Shown here piece by piece: positions 34,601-44,377 of a stretch of 64,000 bases of DNA; positions within the stretch are counted from its first letter, which is position 1; each line of letters starts with the position of its first letter. The DNA lies in contig CALNXK010000171.1 of the NCBI GenBank assembly GCA_942486035.1, positions 872,001 through 936,000 of the forward strand. The letters are read 5' to 3'. The position numbers and the translations under genes were made by a program. The stretch is from Porites lobata. Taxonomy: Eukaryota; Cnidaria; Anthozoa; Scleractinia; Poritidae. Below the pieces are notes generated by a model, which was not told where the DNA came from, ran no database searches, and saw only the letters and a program-made list of their open reading frames with translations.

Positions 34601-34746
34601 CACTACGTTTCAGCCGACATACACATCCAGGGACAAACCTCGATGCCAAGATTCAGGAGAGGAGCCATATTACGTCAACCACAACTCGACAAAAGTTGGA
34701 GTTATCCTGGACCAACCAAAGGAAGTACTTAAATTGGGCCACCTAA
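31621..34746 (+). CDS. Gag-like polyprotein body with two CCHC zinc knuckles
   Basis: Open from just after the TGA to 34746, with no ATG until about 32070. In order: Thr/Pro-rich spacer, coiled-coil (about 32080-32160), capsid-like region (FHGFDSEDINRWLDKVENYL to KTFREAEEMARLAS, about 32230-32690), coiled-coil, first knuckle CYVCGLPGHYQNSC (33085-33126), long acidic and Pro-rich stretch, second coiled-coil, second knuckle CFYCGMVGHIQINC (about 34486-34527). The frame then degenerates to the stop at 34744-34746, while the open frame one base back continues. Retroelement Gag packages element RNA into particles. Two repeats of the coiled-coil/knuckle block suggest internal duplication. Confidence 0.8.
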   Translation, partial: EKDKEKEKEKKNFTDSIFATGSQQVPASTSPPTGSTSPPSNTIPPTTTPVDPTVIEQPEVLNTTPIVPDNAAGGQPLPNINSPADIYEHFSRRVDYRDNFKTGTPPSSNLTGSRDKTDRTRDDSSGNSECESALPATNIESCNTCDATGTMQAEQLTKLQDQIIALQQELKSQQEKAHVFRTKTISAFEQTPIPDVSSPHRPTAFHGFDSEDINRWLDKVENYLTLRRIDTSTPTALAELVLNLVGSAEDFYYSLPGDCKDTFTKLRDALKERFANENQSWIIWQAITTRQQGPVEPLDTYLTDLTGKFRRINISDADKMRYFVQGLRADLKETVLLKQPKTFREAEEMARLASAVKTTMSNSNETVTIQLNNLTKTLNTLEANSSSPVSTNQQQSLQSQIETLTQKVNSLMPTVTKSDKVAAYSEPQVDFQSKIEDLTKLVKRMEGNFQDQIASLDKRMDARITGLAQRQRETRNTRERSRDGRPYCYVCGLPGHYQNSCPRRNNRERERDRTPVPRYALPAPDNYTLYSSGPQARQRALPPPPQSRIAAFQDSTPTSSNHPELPIHDSPKNDSVDWDYYYGDFNDDDFYGEWDYCYDCESESETYDYADDWDKLHWDQVYDEPNIQQPILSTLIEEDLGNTATAHLPYLETDDLLPLTDDEYPSEDETEKGDEFDLPAPVPYPLLPTITMHNDSAVSRILGCLTSTDQTTKSVMTYPPAAVDNMPPPYPGDVGVDPTQYFGTNYPKPALAGYNKVAPRKAQPQTKEVKQKSTAIAYSTLNADNHVTGDSSRSRHEDLPTESPTAMHSGEKASNSVSAQNVREMVTTQVSKQVKPLTNQETDRTTKLEQNYHVAPKAIPSDQSSFPCPEIRQSNPDTGQPGSNHSLRAQIVSTEPKTKRATHSQLHNDYQQEIKDELSKVIKDMEGNLLNKITILERRMEGNLRHSKVQPWKRTCFYCGMVGHIQINCPIVVANKGPIIIMHVMSLSESRIKPLRFSRHTHPGTNLDAKIQERSHITSTTTRQKLELSWTNQRKYLNWAT

Positions 34747-35351
34747 ACTCAGTTGCAGCAAACAGCTTCAAGCCAACAAGTTCCCAGATACCCAATGTGC
34801 CACCCGACTGCACAAATGGTTTAAATTCCCCGGAACAAGAGAAACCTAAGTACCAGCAGAATACCCTTATTTCCACTAGTCAAACGCCTGGTGAAAGAAT
34901 CCGCAACCAACAAGTCGCAACAAGTTGTACAGAAAAGTATCCGCCTCAAGCATCGCAGTCCAGCAAGACGCCCACTATTAGGAAAAACGCGGTGAAGCTT
35001 CAGAAGACAGGCAAGTCAGCAGCATTGCAGCTCAAGATTCCATGTATGTTCGAGAAGTTTATTTCCTGGTTCATGCTACTAGTGCTCTTTCACCTGTGTT
35101 TTGCTTCACAAGCTCATAATTTACCTCAAGTGCAACGAACACCTCAAAAGCTCCACAACATGCACGACTACCTCCAGTCTGCAGAGAAAGAATTGTTTCC
35201 ATTCCCTAAAAGTGATGGCAGATTGACAACCGAAACTCATACCCATAATTGGCATCAACCATTGTCTTCCACAAAGTTCAAGTACAATTTTCCACTGCTG
35301 AAGGATGACCCTTCCGACGACTTAATACCGAGCGATCTCACCAGTAAATGA
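34473..35351 (+). CDS. Overlapping second frame of the element, with one hydrophobic segment
   Basis: Open frame shifted by one base relative to the gag body; the switch probably lies in a short C run just after the second zinc knuckle (near 34525-34535), as an indel or a programmed shift. Hydrophilic, Gln/Thr/Pro-rich, then a single membrane-like segment from 35046 (MFEKFISWFMLLVLFHLCFA), then a charged tail to TGA at 35349-35351. No pol motif. The hydrophobic segment could be the relic of an envelope-type frame joined by a deletion of pol, but there is no direct support. Confidence 0.55.
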   Translation: MEKDLLLLWNGWPHSDQLPHRSCQQGSYNYNARHEPERIPHQTTTFQPTYTSRDKPRCQDSGEEPYYVNHNSTKVGVILDQPKEVLKLGHLNSVAANSFKPTSSQIPNVPPDCTNGLNSPEQEKPKYQQNTLISTSQTPGERIRNQQVATSCTEKYPPQASQSSKTPTIRKNAVKLQKTGKSAALQLKIPCMFEKFISWFMLLVLFHLCFASQAHNLPQVQRTPQKLHNMHDYLQSAEKELFPFPKSDGRLTTETHTHNWHQPLSSTKFKYNFPLLKDDPSDDLIPSDLTSK

Positions 35352-35908
35352 CAATGGCCATCCACTAACAGAGAAAGCGACCTTCAGAAGAGGAAATAGT
35401 TAGTGTGAAATTTCTAAGAGTCCAAGAGATATGAGATAGAATAACGAATACGCAGTTGAGTAATATAGAATCAATTAACATAAGTCCGTCCAAGCCAGAG
35501 AGAAGGCTCGAATAATAAAAAACATGATACGGAGTTAAAATAGACAGAATCGAGAATTGAGAAGTACTAAATGAGAGTTTCAGGTAACCTTAAGTGTGAC
35601 AGTTTTAAGCTAAGAAACGAGCGTTTGAAACGTATATAATAACCCTTTAGTACCTTCGCTGAGTAAGAATGCATGTAAGTAATTGCCCTCAAAAGGCGCA
35701 TATTTTGAAGTACGTTAATCTTTATATAGATCAGCTTTTATTTTCATTGAACCCCCGAGGCCACTATATTTAGGCTAGTTCGGTTTATGCCGCGGTTCAG
35801 GCACAAAAACAAATACAAAATTTTCATTCGCTGTGCATTTTCTTAATTTTTCTCGTATACTTTTATTGTTTTCCTTTTCCTCTAATCAGCTGAGGACAGC
35901 TGAGACTT

Positions 35909-35921
35909 AAGGTGGGAGGAA
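35909..35921 (+). other. Polypurine tract
   Basis: AAGGTGGGAGGAA directly precedes the 3' LTR, the expected position of the plus-strand primer. Confidence 0.85.
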
Positions 35922-36589
35922 TGTGAAGAGATAATTTATTGTTATTCAGTTATTTTGCTTTTGCTGGTAAAAATAGGAAAAGCCAATGTAGAAATCATTT
36001 ATTCTTTAGTCTAACTTCTTTTAGTCGTAAACAACCTGTTGATTTATTGAGCGTTAACTTATTTGTCAAGTCATAATTGTATTTAGTCTTCGGAGTGTAA
36101 TCAACCTGTAAGAAGCCGTTATCCACCTGTGTAGCTTTTGGAAGTAATTAATGTTTCAAAGCAAGCTTAGGTTTCCACCAATAGTCTTGTAGAAATGATT
36201 GTTGTGCTCTGTAATTTGACTCGTTGAGTTGTGATGTAATCTGTATCGCTTCGCTAGCTTAGGCTTAAATACGAGTGCTTTTGTAGGAGTTTCTTCGGTT
36301 ACATCCAGGTCCATCTAGTCCTGGTTACATCCAGGTCCATCTAGTCTTGGTTATATTTTGGTTGGTTATGTTCCTGACTCTACCCGCAGTATAGTCTTGG
36401 ATTAAACCTCTACATTGGAGCCAAGTTCTGTTGTAATCATTGTCTCAAGGGTATTCAGCAGGCGTAAGAGATTCCGTGCCTTCCCGCAGCCAGCGAGTGT
36501 CCCCAGGAAAAGGCCTTTCCCAGAGAGTTTTTAGAGTTTTTCCCCGTCCGTCAGTTTACCCCTTTGTGAAGGCAAAACCTGTTTTCACA
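35922..36589 (+). repeat. 3' LTR
   Basis: 668 bp, TGTGAAG to TTTTCACA, same as the 5' LTR but for one base. The open frame at 36440-36652 that spans its end is chance and leads into the gene B frame region. Confidence 0.9.
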
Positions 36590-36593
36590 TCGC

Positions 36594-38144
36594 AATGCAC
36601 TGCCAAAGAAACGCGCAGAAATCTTCACTCAGTTCGTGAAGACTTTGTTTGATCACATGCGTGAAAAACAGTCTGCTGAATCGGTGTTTAAAATCGAGGA
36701 TTACTCAGATGAATTATATGCATTAGGGCGCTCAGCCTTTGAAGCTCTCATCAACGATCGCCTCTACATCCTGAGAAGTGAATTACCTAACTACGATCTG
36801 ATCGAGAGGTTGATTGAAGTCGGCCTTTTTCAGGTTTTAAATATGTCAAGTTTGAATCCTGAAAGAGGTGTGTATTTCATTCATAAATCCCTACAAGAAT
36901 ACTTCGCGGGAAGTTTCCAGAAAGAAGAACTGATATTATCTAAAAAGAATAAAATTACAAATTCCCTGTCAAAGCTGGATTCGGTTGAAAAGATCCTCAA
37001 AATGAATGAAGTGACAAAATTTGCTGGTGAGCTGTCAGAAGAAGCCGCGCGCGAGATTGTGATTCATCTGATCAAAATGGCGGCGAACGAAGAAGAACTG
37101 ACGGAATACACCTTCGACAGCGAAACACCGTCATGGCGGGATTTGTCAGAAAAACAAAGAAATTTTCTAACACTCTGTACACAGTTGTTTTTCTACTGTT
37201 CAGCTGAGACAAAGAGAAACCTCTTTCCTACATTTCTTTCCTCTTTCAGAGGAGTTCTTTTAATTAAAGCAGACCAGCTAAATGATCTTGTGAAAGAAAA
37301 GTTAGTTAAAACTACCGTAAACGTACATTACGTTTTTTTCACTGATGACAAAGAGTATACAGAGCAAGACTATAAAAACTTAATAATTCTATGTCAACAA
37401 TTAAATGCTTTTATTGTAAGTTGTTCAGAAGAAAAGAAAGCATCAGAATTTTTAAGCAACTTTATATGGCGCCTAGTTAATGAATTTTTCCTAAAGAGAG
37501 AAGAAAACAACACTCACCTGTATTTTATGAAAATTATAAAAGATGAAGAGGAAGGCATTCCTTTTCTTGCTTATGATATGATTAAGGCGCTTATTAGTAG
37601 ACAAGAAACAACAAAGAAGACAAACATGAATGGTGACGAGTCAAGTGAAGAAAGCAGCAGCAGCTGTTGTTCAAAGCTGCATGGTCTCTGTAGGGTTCGG
37701 AAGATTGAAGCTCAGTGGTTGGACAGGTCAGAAGTGGAACAGCTGAGTGAGATGATGCCGTTTATCACCGCTCCACACGAGATAGAGTTTTGGGGTGAAC
37801 CCGGTGAAGTGTTGGATGCTGATGAGGAGTCTCTGATGGGGAGCATTCAACCAACACACAAACTGAAAAGCTTAATACTCTGTCGTATCAATGGAACATC
37901 ATCACTTGCTGTAGAGTTCATCAACAGTTTATTTAAAAAAGCTCCAAACTTGGAGTGGCTCGAGATGTCACACAATCCTCTTCTGGGTGCAGGAGTAGAC
38001 AGCGTGATTCAACATCTCAGCTGCGCTCCTCACCTGAAGACACTGGACCTTACAGAAGTGAAGATGACTCCACAGCAGGTGAAGAATGTGACATCAGCTG
38101 TACAACAGCACGGCAACATCACTGTACTGCGGTCATCCTACCAC
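36594..38144 (+). CDS. Gene B NACHT exon, 3' part: winged helix, helical region, LRRs
   Basis: Resumes in frame after the target duplication with NALPKKRAEIFTQFV, matching KELPKRRVEIFTQFV in gene A. Contains FIHKSLQEYFAGSF, the SSEESSSSCCSK patch and LRRs (LKSLILCRINGT, LEWLEMSHNPLL, LKTLDLTEVKMT). Donor CCAC|GTAAGT at 38144; read-through to 38306 is intron. With the insertion present this part has no proper start. Confidence 0.85.
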
Positions 38145-39275
38145 GTAAGTTTTCCAATTTTATCGCTATTTGTTTCTTTATTCTTTGTTTACAGTTTATT
38201 TCTACTGAGCTCCTTCCTTTCACCATATTCCTTCCTTTGTCATTTTTATGCTCGACAAAACATGAAAATACGGTATTTACTTTTGAAAACAAATCACAAA
38301 CTTTAGCAGATTCAAAGTATCATTTCAAATTCATTCCTTTCAATTGATTAAACTAAATTCCAAACAATGTTTTAAGTTCAAGTTTATGGTAGCATAAACT
38401 GTTGTTAATAAACCTGAGAATGATGCCCTATGAAAGCACACTTAGGACATACTAGCAACAATCATGTCTCTGTTCTTATGTCACACAACGTGCAACATTT
38501 GTATAAGCTGTTGTACTAAGTAATGGTAGATACTAGTTCAAAGTACAAGAAGGAACAATGAACACTAACTAGTTGTTTGATTACAATGTATCCTTCGTCT
38601 TTGGCAAAGTCCACTGTAAGGTAGCATGATATATTACTAGACTCCACATAGGTTCCATTCATATTATCACATGCTTATCATGCACTTGTGCTCCTCTTTT
38701 TGCCGTACGCTACTGTCCTTTCCCAGTCAGTTCGTTTAGAGCTTCGGTTCATTCACAACAGCGTTTTTTAAAATTTTTTAACCGAGAACAAGTAAATTAA
38801 TATTACGGTGTCTGATGCAAAATAATGGATCAGCGAGCAGATATGAAATTTCTCTTCGAGTCTGGTTCAACTCGATATGAGCTCACTTAGCAAACACTGT
38901 GTTACATATAGAAAACAAAAATTCCACAATATTATAAATTTCGGAATCAATTTTAATTCATTCCTTTTTATAAAATGATGAACAACAAGCATAAAGTCAA
39001 AATATGTTCCGATCAGTTCATGTTCAATTCAAACAAATAATTTGCAAAGTAAGAGAAAGAAGAGTTAACTTACAGTTTCACTTTTATCGCTAAGGTTTCC
39101 TAAAATCAGTCAAACTCACGAAAAGTTTGTTTGAGAGTCCAGAAAACGAAGAAGTCTTTTCAGACGTGTCCTTTTCTTTGAGTGTTCTTTGCGTGTCCTT
39201 TCTTAAATGACCTCGTACAGTAGGATAGGTTATTTTAGATAACTTTCTACAAAACAGACAATTCCTCAGAGACAT

Positions 39276-39458
39276 CAGGGGCGGATCTAGGGGGGGGGTG
39301 CAGGGGGTGCGCACCCCCTCCCCCCCCCCCTGAGATGACCTGCGATTTTTTAATACAACTGGTATTCTGCCAAAAAAAAACTATGTGGTTTATTGGTGTT
39401 GAAGTAGAGCAAGAGACGAGTGCACCCCGTCCTAAAAAAAATCCTGGATCCGCCCCTG
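39276..39458. repeat. MITE with CAGGGGCGGATC ends
   Basis: Starts CAGGGGCGGATCTAG, ends CTGGATCCGCCCCTG, 183 bp. GACAT flanks both sides. Gene A has the empty site at about 6108 (CAGAGACACTTTTG). Same family as 8916-9047. Confidence 0.8.
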
Positions 39459-39774
39459 GACATGTTTGTTCAAAGTTAACGCTGTACATTTTATTGTAGG
39501 TAAAAGCACTGCACTGTGGTATTAATTGTCTATTTTTTTCGTCGACATGTTTTTCCACTTTGCTAAGTTTTTCTCCTGCTAGCCTCCACAAATCCTTTGA
39601 AAAATTCTGCAAATTCCAGAGTAAATAAGCCAAATCTTTCTCCCACTGAAGTTTTACGTTGTTTTCGAATCCTTTGTAAGTCCATCTTGAGCATTTTTGG
39701 GTTGAATTTTTTCTTTGATGAGCAAACTCAACTTAAGTGAACAACAAACTACAAAATCAACAAACTGTCATTCA

Positions 39775-39930
39775 AAGTGACGTGAGAGAAGGCTAGTGAT
39801 GTGGTAACAGATTAAGCTGTCAATCATGATATGTCACGTGGTAGCATTTTCCCGCCTTTTGTTTGCATGTAGCGCCAGCATTCTCGCCTTCCCGCGTTTT
39901 TGCATTTTTCGGTCCTGTGACCCTGCATTA
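39775..39930. promoter_or_regulatory. Candidate internal promoter/enhancer, gene B copy
   Basis: Carries TTTTCCCGCCTTTTGTTTGC and CTTCCCGCG, plus CACGTGG, at the same place as the gene A block 6480-6650. The CCAAT-like box of gene A is not kept here. Confidence 0.25.
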
Positions 39931-40599
39931 GAAAAAGGAAACTATACTTTCTGTTTAAAAGTGAGTTTTTCTAAAATACCTTTTGGGCTTGAAATTTCTT
40001 TGTCTTAATTGCTCTTGCTTTTAAATCAACATGGGTGCCAAAATAAACAGATAGGTCGGCATTGCGTACATGTGTCTAGTGCGAATTGATATCGTTGAAA
40101 AATGTGGTCATGAATGGAAAGAGTTAGTTTGGTCGGTGCTCTGTTGCTCTTGTTGGAATGCCCGTTTTTTGTCAAAGTGTATTAGAGAGAGAGTTTTTGT
40201 GAACATGATTGTGTGTTTCAGACTTATTTTTCTCCGATAATTGAAAAGAAAAGAGAAACATAAGCACTCAGAGTTTATTCCACATATGTACCGTTACCAC
40301 CATCCCCTCTTCCACCCATTTTAAACCCCCTCTCCAGTGATCTGAAGAAGTTTTTGACTCTATTAGCGAAGTCACTCTTTTGTTTTGTATGTTTGGTTAA
40401 GTTTCCGCAGCGACTACTTAACATGAGCTGCGTGATAGAGATTTGACTGTTTAGGCTTTTTATGAACTTGCTGATAATGGAGTTTTTACCTTTATATTGT
40501 TTCTAGTCTTCTCCGGTCCCGTTTCAATAAAATGAAAACTAAATTCACGTCTGAAAACCTTACATTAAATGTTCGTTGTATGGTCGACATTTGTTTCAG

Positions 40600-40716
40600 G
40601 ATCTCGATGGCGACCCCAAGCCTGAACATAAGTGGCCGTCACATCACGATTGGAAAGAGTGGTACCCTCACCTCTCTTCTGATTCTTCATCTGAATTAGG
40701 GGACGATCAGGAACAG
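40600..40716 (+). CDS. Gene B exon after the LRRs (39 codons)
   Basis: Acceptor TTGTTTCAG, donor GAACAG|GTGGGT, phase 0-0, 117 bp. Contains DLDGDPKPEHKWPSHHDW and ends ELGDDQEQ. Same length as the gene A exon at 7351. Confidence 0.8.
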
Positions 40717-41361
40717 GTGGGTCATAGAAATAAGGTCAAAAGAAGGCATAGTTTTGACATGAGGTTTCTTCTTAAAATTCATTTCAGTTCACTCCTTGTA
40801 GTTTTAATCAATGTTTTGTATATTAAAGATTTACTTAACAAAGGTTATTCTTCAACTTTCACTGATGGCAAATTGACGTCTGTTTTTTTGGTCCTTGATC
40901 ACTGGACATATGAATTGCATTTAAAGCAACCGGCACTGTCGTTTTTGCTTGTCAGCTTTGCTGGTCTTCAGTCCCAATAACTCTTTCGGCGTGTTTTATC
41001 AGATTAAAAACCCCTCATTTTGTTTAAAAATTTTCATAGTTTTGCCAGTGGCTTTTTTTAAAATCCATTTCAGTTTACCTGTTTCAGTAATTTTTAATTA
41101 TTTCAGTATTTTAATACTCTCTTTCTCTTCATGGAAAACCTTTCCTTGATCATTGGACGTGTGATTGTGCTTTCAAATTAACCGGTACCATCGTTTTGCT
41201 AGTCAGTGTAGCGGGTTATCAGTCTTTTGCTATGTCTTAGCAAAACCTCTCTCGCATCTCCTCAACGAAGGATTTTCTTTGTTTTTAAATGTCTTCTTTG
41301 ATCTTCAAAGTATTTTTTTGCAATGAGAGGTGTTTTAATGTTGTCTTTTGTTTCGTGGCAG

Positions 41362-41400
41362 GATGATTCATCAGCTGAATCTGACGATGAGGAAGAGTGG
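41362..41400 (+). CDS. Gene B acidic microexon a (13 codons)
   Basis: 39 bp, phase 0-0, acceptor CGTGGCAG, reads DDSSAESDDEEEW. The only 'a' microexon in gene B. Confidence 0.8.
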
Positions 41401-41464
41401 GTGAGTTAGCGACTTTAGCACGATTTGTTACATTCATTGATTGTATTTGCTATTTTCACTATTT

Positions 41465-42375
41465 TAAGGAAAGTTTTACGACTCAATCGTAAAACGCAGT
41501 CAATGGAGCGTGACGCCCTCAATCAGAAACATGTAACGCAACGTTATGCTAGCCCTTATCATATCTGGTAGAGTTTTACTCGTAGAAGGTAAAAATTACT
41601 GGGTGGCACGTAAATTTACTTCCAAAGTTGGGAAATTACGGATACAATAGCAATCCTTGTTTATGGTGCATTTGGGGCTAGTTTCTAATGTATCGCTCTT
41701 TTTGTATGGCTAGTAAAAATAATTTTCTCATGCACGTCTCGTGGAGCACTTCAAGTGCAAGTTCCATTAGTAGTACAGTATTTATCATTGGCTTACCCTC
41801 AGATAGCAGGTCGACTATAAAAGGCCTGGTAAAAATCCTGTGTCTCATTCGGAGCTGTACTGCTAAGTTGTAATAGTTCAACCGTCCGAAAGTTTTGTAA
41901 TTCCCACCTTTTCTTCCCGTTGCAGGTTTTGTTGTTGTTCTCAATAAACACGGGCTCACCGCTTTCTTTCGCTTTCGGTTTAAGGCTCTCGGCGACTTCC
42001 CCAAGCTTTGATTTTAACGCAAACTTTTATATTTGTTTGTATTCCAGCACGTGCCGGCGGAGTCAGCTTGTAGTGCTGATAAGATAAAGTTCCTAGAACG
42101 GTATAATTGCCTACACCGTTCCATTAAGTTGCACGATGCTGGCCGGAGGTTTCAGCTCGTAGTGCCGTGGAGTGTTAGGCCGTATTAAGTTTGTTTGCTT
42201 TTGGACCTACCTGAATTTGTCCGATCCGGCGCGCGTAAAATAGCACCGGGGAGATAAGTAAGGCTTTATGGTCACTCTATGGAAGTCGTCCGCCACGCCG
42301 ATCGCAGAGCAGTGTTCGCCCCTTTACGCCATATATTTTGTTGTCGTGTTTTTCTTAGACTTCAGGAACTGCGAC
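41465..42375. other. Gene B-only insertion of about 0.9 kb in the a-b intron
   Basis: The intron aligns with gene A on both sides (CATTCATTGATTGTATT before, TTATATTTTATAAACGA after), but this block is absent from all three modules of gene A. It holds a minus-strand open frame of 108 codons (41678-42004) rich in Lys/Arg at its start and a shorter plus-strand one; neither was recognised. No terminal repeats were found by eye. Confidence 0.4.
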
Positions 42376-42933
42376 ATTAATTATATTTTATAAACGAGTA
42401 GGAGTTTCGTTTATTAAGTTTAAAACACAATGCGCAGCTGAGTTTTATGAGAGTTTCCGATGATCGATGGGTTGGGCTTTTTAATCATTCCAAGAAAACT
42501 GGAGCCAAAACTCGTCCGTGTTTTACCGGATTTATACACCCCTTACATGTAATTCGTTTGGATTTTCTTCATAAAGTGTTAGTGAGTTTTCTGGTCTTAT
42601 CTTATGACTTATTTGAACGTCATTTTTCTCAGTAGTCTAGGTTTCGTATGCGAACAGTTTCATTTTTCTATTAAAAAGAACTGCGATTTTGGGATTTAGT
42701 CACGTGCTATTTAATAGTAAGCATGATCAGTGTAGGGCTTTTTGTGAGTTTCGCTACTTGCTTCTTATTTCGTCCACTACATCCGCGAAAATATTGAAAC
42801 TTTCGCATATAGTTGTACAATTGACCTATTTTTTTACTTGCTTCTCCTCGTGCACATGACTGCCTGAAATCATGAACCTAAAATATCATATCAAGTGGAT
42901 GATTAGTGTATTAAAGTACGTTATTTGTGGCAG

Positions 42934-43002
42934 AATGAAGGAGGAATCATCGAACCTGAAGATGAAAGATCGTCATCTGAACCAGAAGACAATCAGGCAC
43001 AG
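42934..43002 (+). CDS. Gene B acidic microexon b (23 codons)
   Basis: 69 bp, phase 0-0, acceptor TTTGTGGCAG, donor GCACAG|GTGGGT. Contains GIIEPEDERSSSEPEDNQAQ. Confidence 0.8.
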
Positions 43003-43051
43003 GTGGGTCATGAGATTTTGTGTGAGTCAATAATCATTAAGGTATTTTCTT

Positions 43052-43276
43052 CTTCACTTGAGTTTTAACAACCATATCGAGCACGTAGTCAACAAAGTTT
43101 CGAGAAAATTGGTTGTTCTTAGACGTTTGAGAATCTCTATTCTTATGGCAGTGGCTGAACGCCTCTACAGAACGATGATTTTACCCATTTTTGACTACTT
43201 TGATGTGGCCTGGCAAGGGTGTGGAAAAGTTAACTCTGATGTTCTCGAGAGTTTACAGCATAGAGACGCGAAGTAA
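43052..43276 (+). mobile_element. LINE reverse-transcriptase fragment
   Basis: An open frame of 72 codons from 43058 includes HIEHVVNKVSRKLVVLRRLR and TMILPIFDYFDVAWQGC, ending NSDVLESLQHRDAK. This is the conserved region just after the RT domain of CR1/L2-type LINEs. It stops at TAA 43274-43276 and lies in a gene B intron; the rest of the element is missing. Confidence 0.75.
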
Positions 43277-43909
43277 ATTTTTGCAAATTCTGGACTCGAT
43301 ACTAGAAAACTGAATGACACTTTGTTTTGTCTAGTGCCTTTGATTAATAAGCGTAAACTACTACTAAGCCTAATCTAACGTAATAATATCGAGTTAATAA
43401 CATAAAAGATTCATGATTGTGCAAATAAGTCAAAAATTAGGAGTTTTATAACATATTAAACACAGAATAAAGGGTAGACCATTCCTTTTCACGGCCGGAC
43501 GTACGTGAAATGTATTTTTCTACTTTAATCTTGTCACGAACAAGGGAGACAAATTCGTTAAAGATGTAAGCTTTCCTGTTTAGTCAAGAGCATTTTCAGA
43601 AAGGAAATACTACTTTCCTAATATGACTGATCTATCAGTGTTCACTGATAATCCTCATTGAGGTAAACTTATTAAAATAATGGGGATCTTAGTGGAAATT
43701 TTCTGACGTGTAACTTTTAACATTGTTGTTGTAGGAAGATGTTTTTTATTTATTTTTAAGGCTTGCCTTAAAAATAAAATTCGCCAAAAAAAGTCCAGCG
43801 ATGATTCTTTTCTCAAATGATGTGACTTTGCGGTGTAGTATTCACAACTAACTAAACAGTTTATTATTTTTATTTATGAACTCAACAAATTGGCCTGCTC
43901 CCAATGTAT

Positions 43910-43985
43910 GGGTCTTCACAGCTCAATTGGTAGAGCACTGCAGCGCTAACGCAGAGGCCATGGGTTCGGATCCCCGTGAAGTCCC
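43910..43985 (+). tRNA. tRNA-like sequence, gene B intron only (probable retroposed tRNA/SINE head)
   Basis: AGCTCAATTGGTAGAGC gives a perfect D arm and A box, and GGGTTCGGATCC is a near-consensus B box. The acceptor arms GGGTCTT and AAGTCCC pair with one mismatch. The anticodon stem has a mismatch and the loop (about AGCGCTAAC) lacks U33, and the T arm has one extra base, so the anticodon is not safely readable. The matching gene A intron lacks it, hence it inserted after the duplication. Probably not a working tRNA. Confidence 0.4.
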
Positions 43986-44087
43986 GAAATTTTTTCTCTT
44001 ACCACTGCGACCATCATATCTTCATTTCGGTTTCTATTTGATTGATCATTAGCTGATCACCTCTAGTTCTCGTCTATCATTGCACAG

Positions 44088-44184
44088 ATTCTGGCAGACA
44101 CTCACCCCAGTGTTCATGGCTCACCATTCCTGGCTCACCATCCCGACACTGTAGGAACATTCCCAGTGCCTCCTGATCCCGCTG
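44088..44184 (+). CDS. Gene B exon d (32 codons)
   Basis: Acceptor TTGCACAG, donor CCGCTG|GTAAGG, phase 0 to 1, 97 bp. Contains ILADTHPSVHGSPFLAHHPD and ends FPVPPDPA. Open, unlike its gene A equivalent at 14729. Confidence 0.75.
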
Positions 44185-44377
44185 GTAAGGTTTCAACTTC
44201 CCCGTTTTTGATTGGCTTTTTTGAAGAGTTCGGAGCACCAATGCGACGTTTTACACAAGTCCATTGCGGTCAAACGTTACTTTACTTAAAATGATTTTTT
44301 TTTCTTGATTGAAGGAACTCATCAGGAGCGGTAGTGTTACTTGTGTGATTCTAATTTCTATCCTTTTGTTTCTACAG

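Larger units (their letters stand above)
30460..36589 (+). mobile_element. Young non-autonomous LTR retrotransposon inserted in gene B
   Basis: Order: 5' LTR 30460-31127, leader, gag-like region 31273-34746, overlapping frame to 35351, untranslated stretch, polypurine tract 35909-35921, 3' LTR 35922-36589. The two 668-bp LTRs differ, by eye, at a single base (31123 C versus 36585 T). Ends are TGTGAAG and CACA, flanked by a 4-5 bp duplication. Gag features (capsid-type region, two CCHC knuckles, N-terminal YNLRSRS) suggest a Ty3/gypsy relative. No protease, reverse transcriptase, RNase H or integrase motifs were found, so movement must have relied on proteins from another copy. Confidence 0.9.
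38145..40599. other. Intron of gene B
   Basis: Non-coding, largely alignable with 5390-7350 of gene A. Differences: a gene B-only stretch at about 38375-38770, a MITE at 39276-39458, and the conserved promoter-like block at 39775-39930. A 43-codon minus-strand frame (39563-39694, FGLFTLEFAEFFKGF) lies next to that block; its gene A counterpart has indels upstream of the similar FTPEFAAFFKGF string. Confidence 0.5.

Noticed and set aside
35046..35351. Envelope gene in the LTR element
   Set aside because: Only one hydrophobic segment and a short tail; no cleavage site, cysteine pattern or fusion motif.
36440..36652. 70-codon frame starting MSQGYSAGVRDSV
   Set aside because: It spans the 3' LTR end and the host exon; the same sequence in the 5' LTR is not continued.
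39090..39633. Minus-strand frames next to the gene B intron block
   Set aside because: They run through a MITE and have no kept counterpart in gene A. Only the 43-codon frame is mentioned, as an observation.
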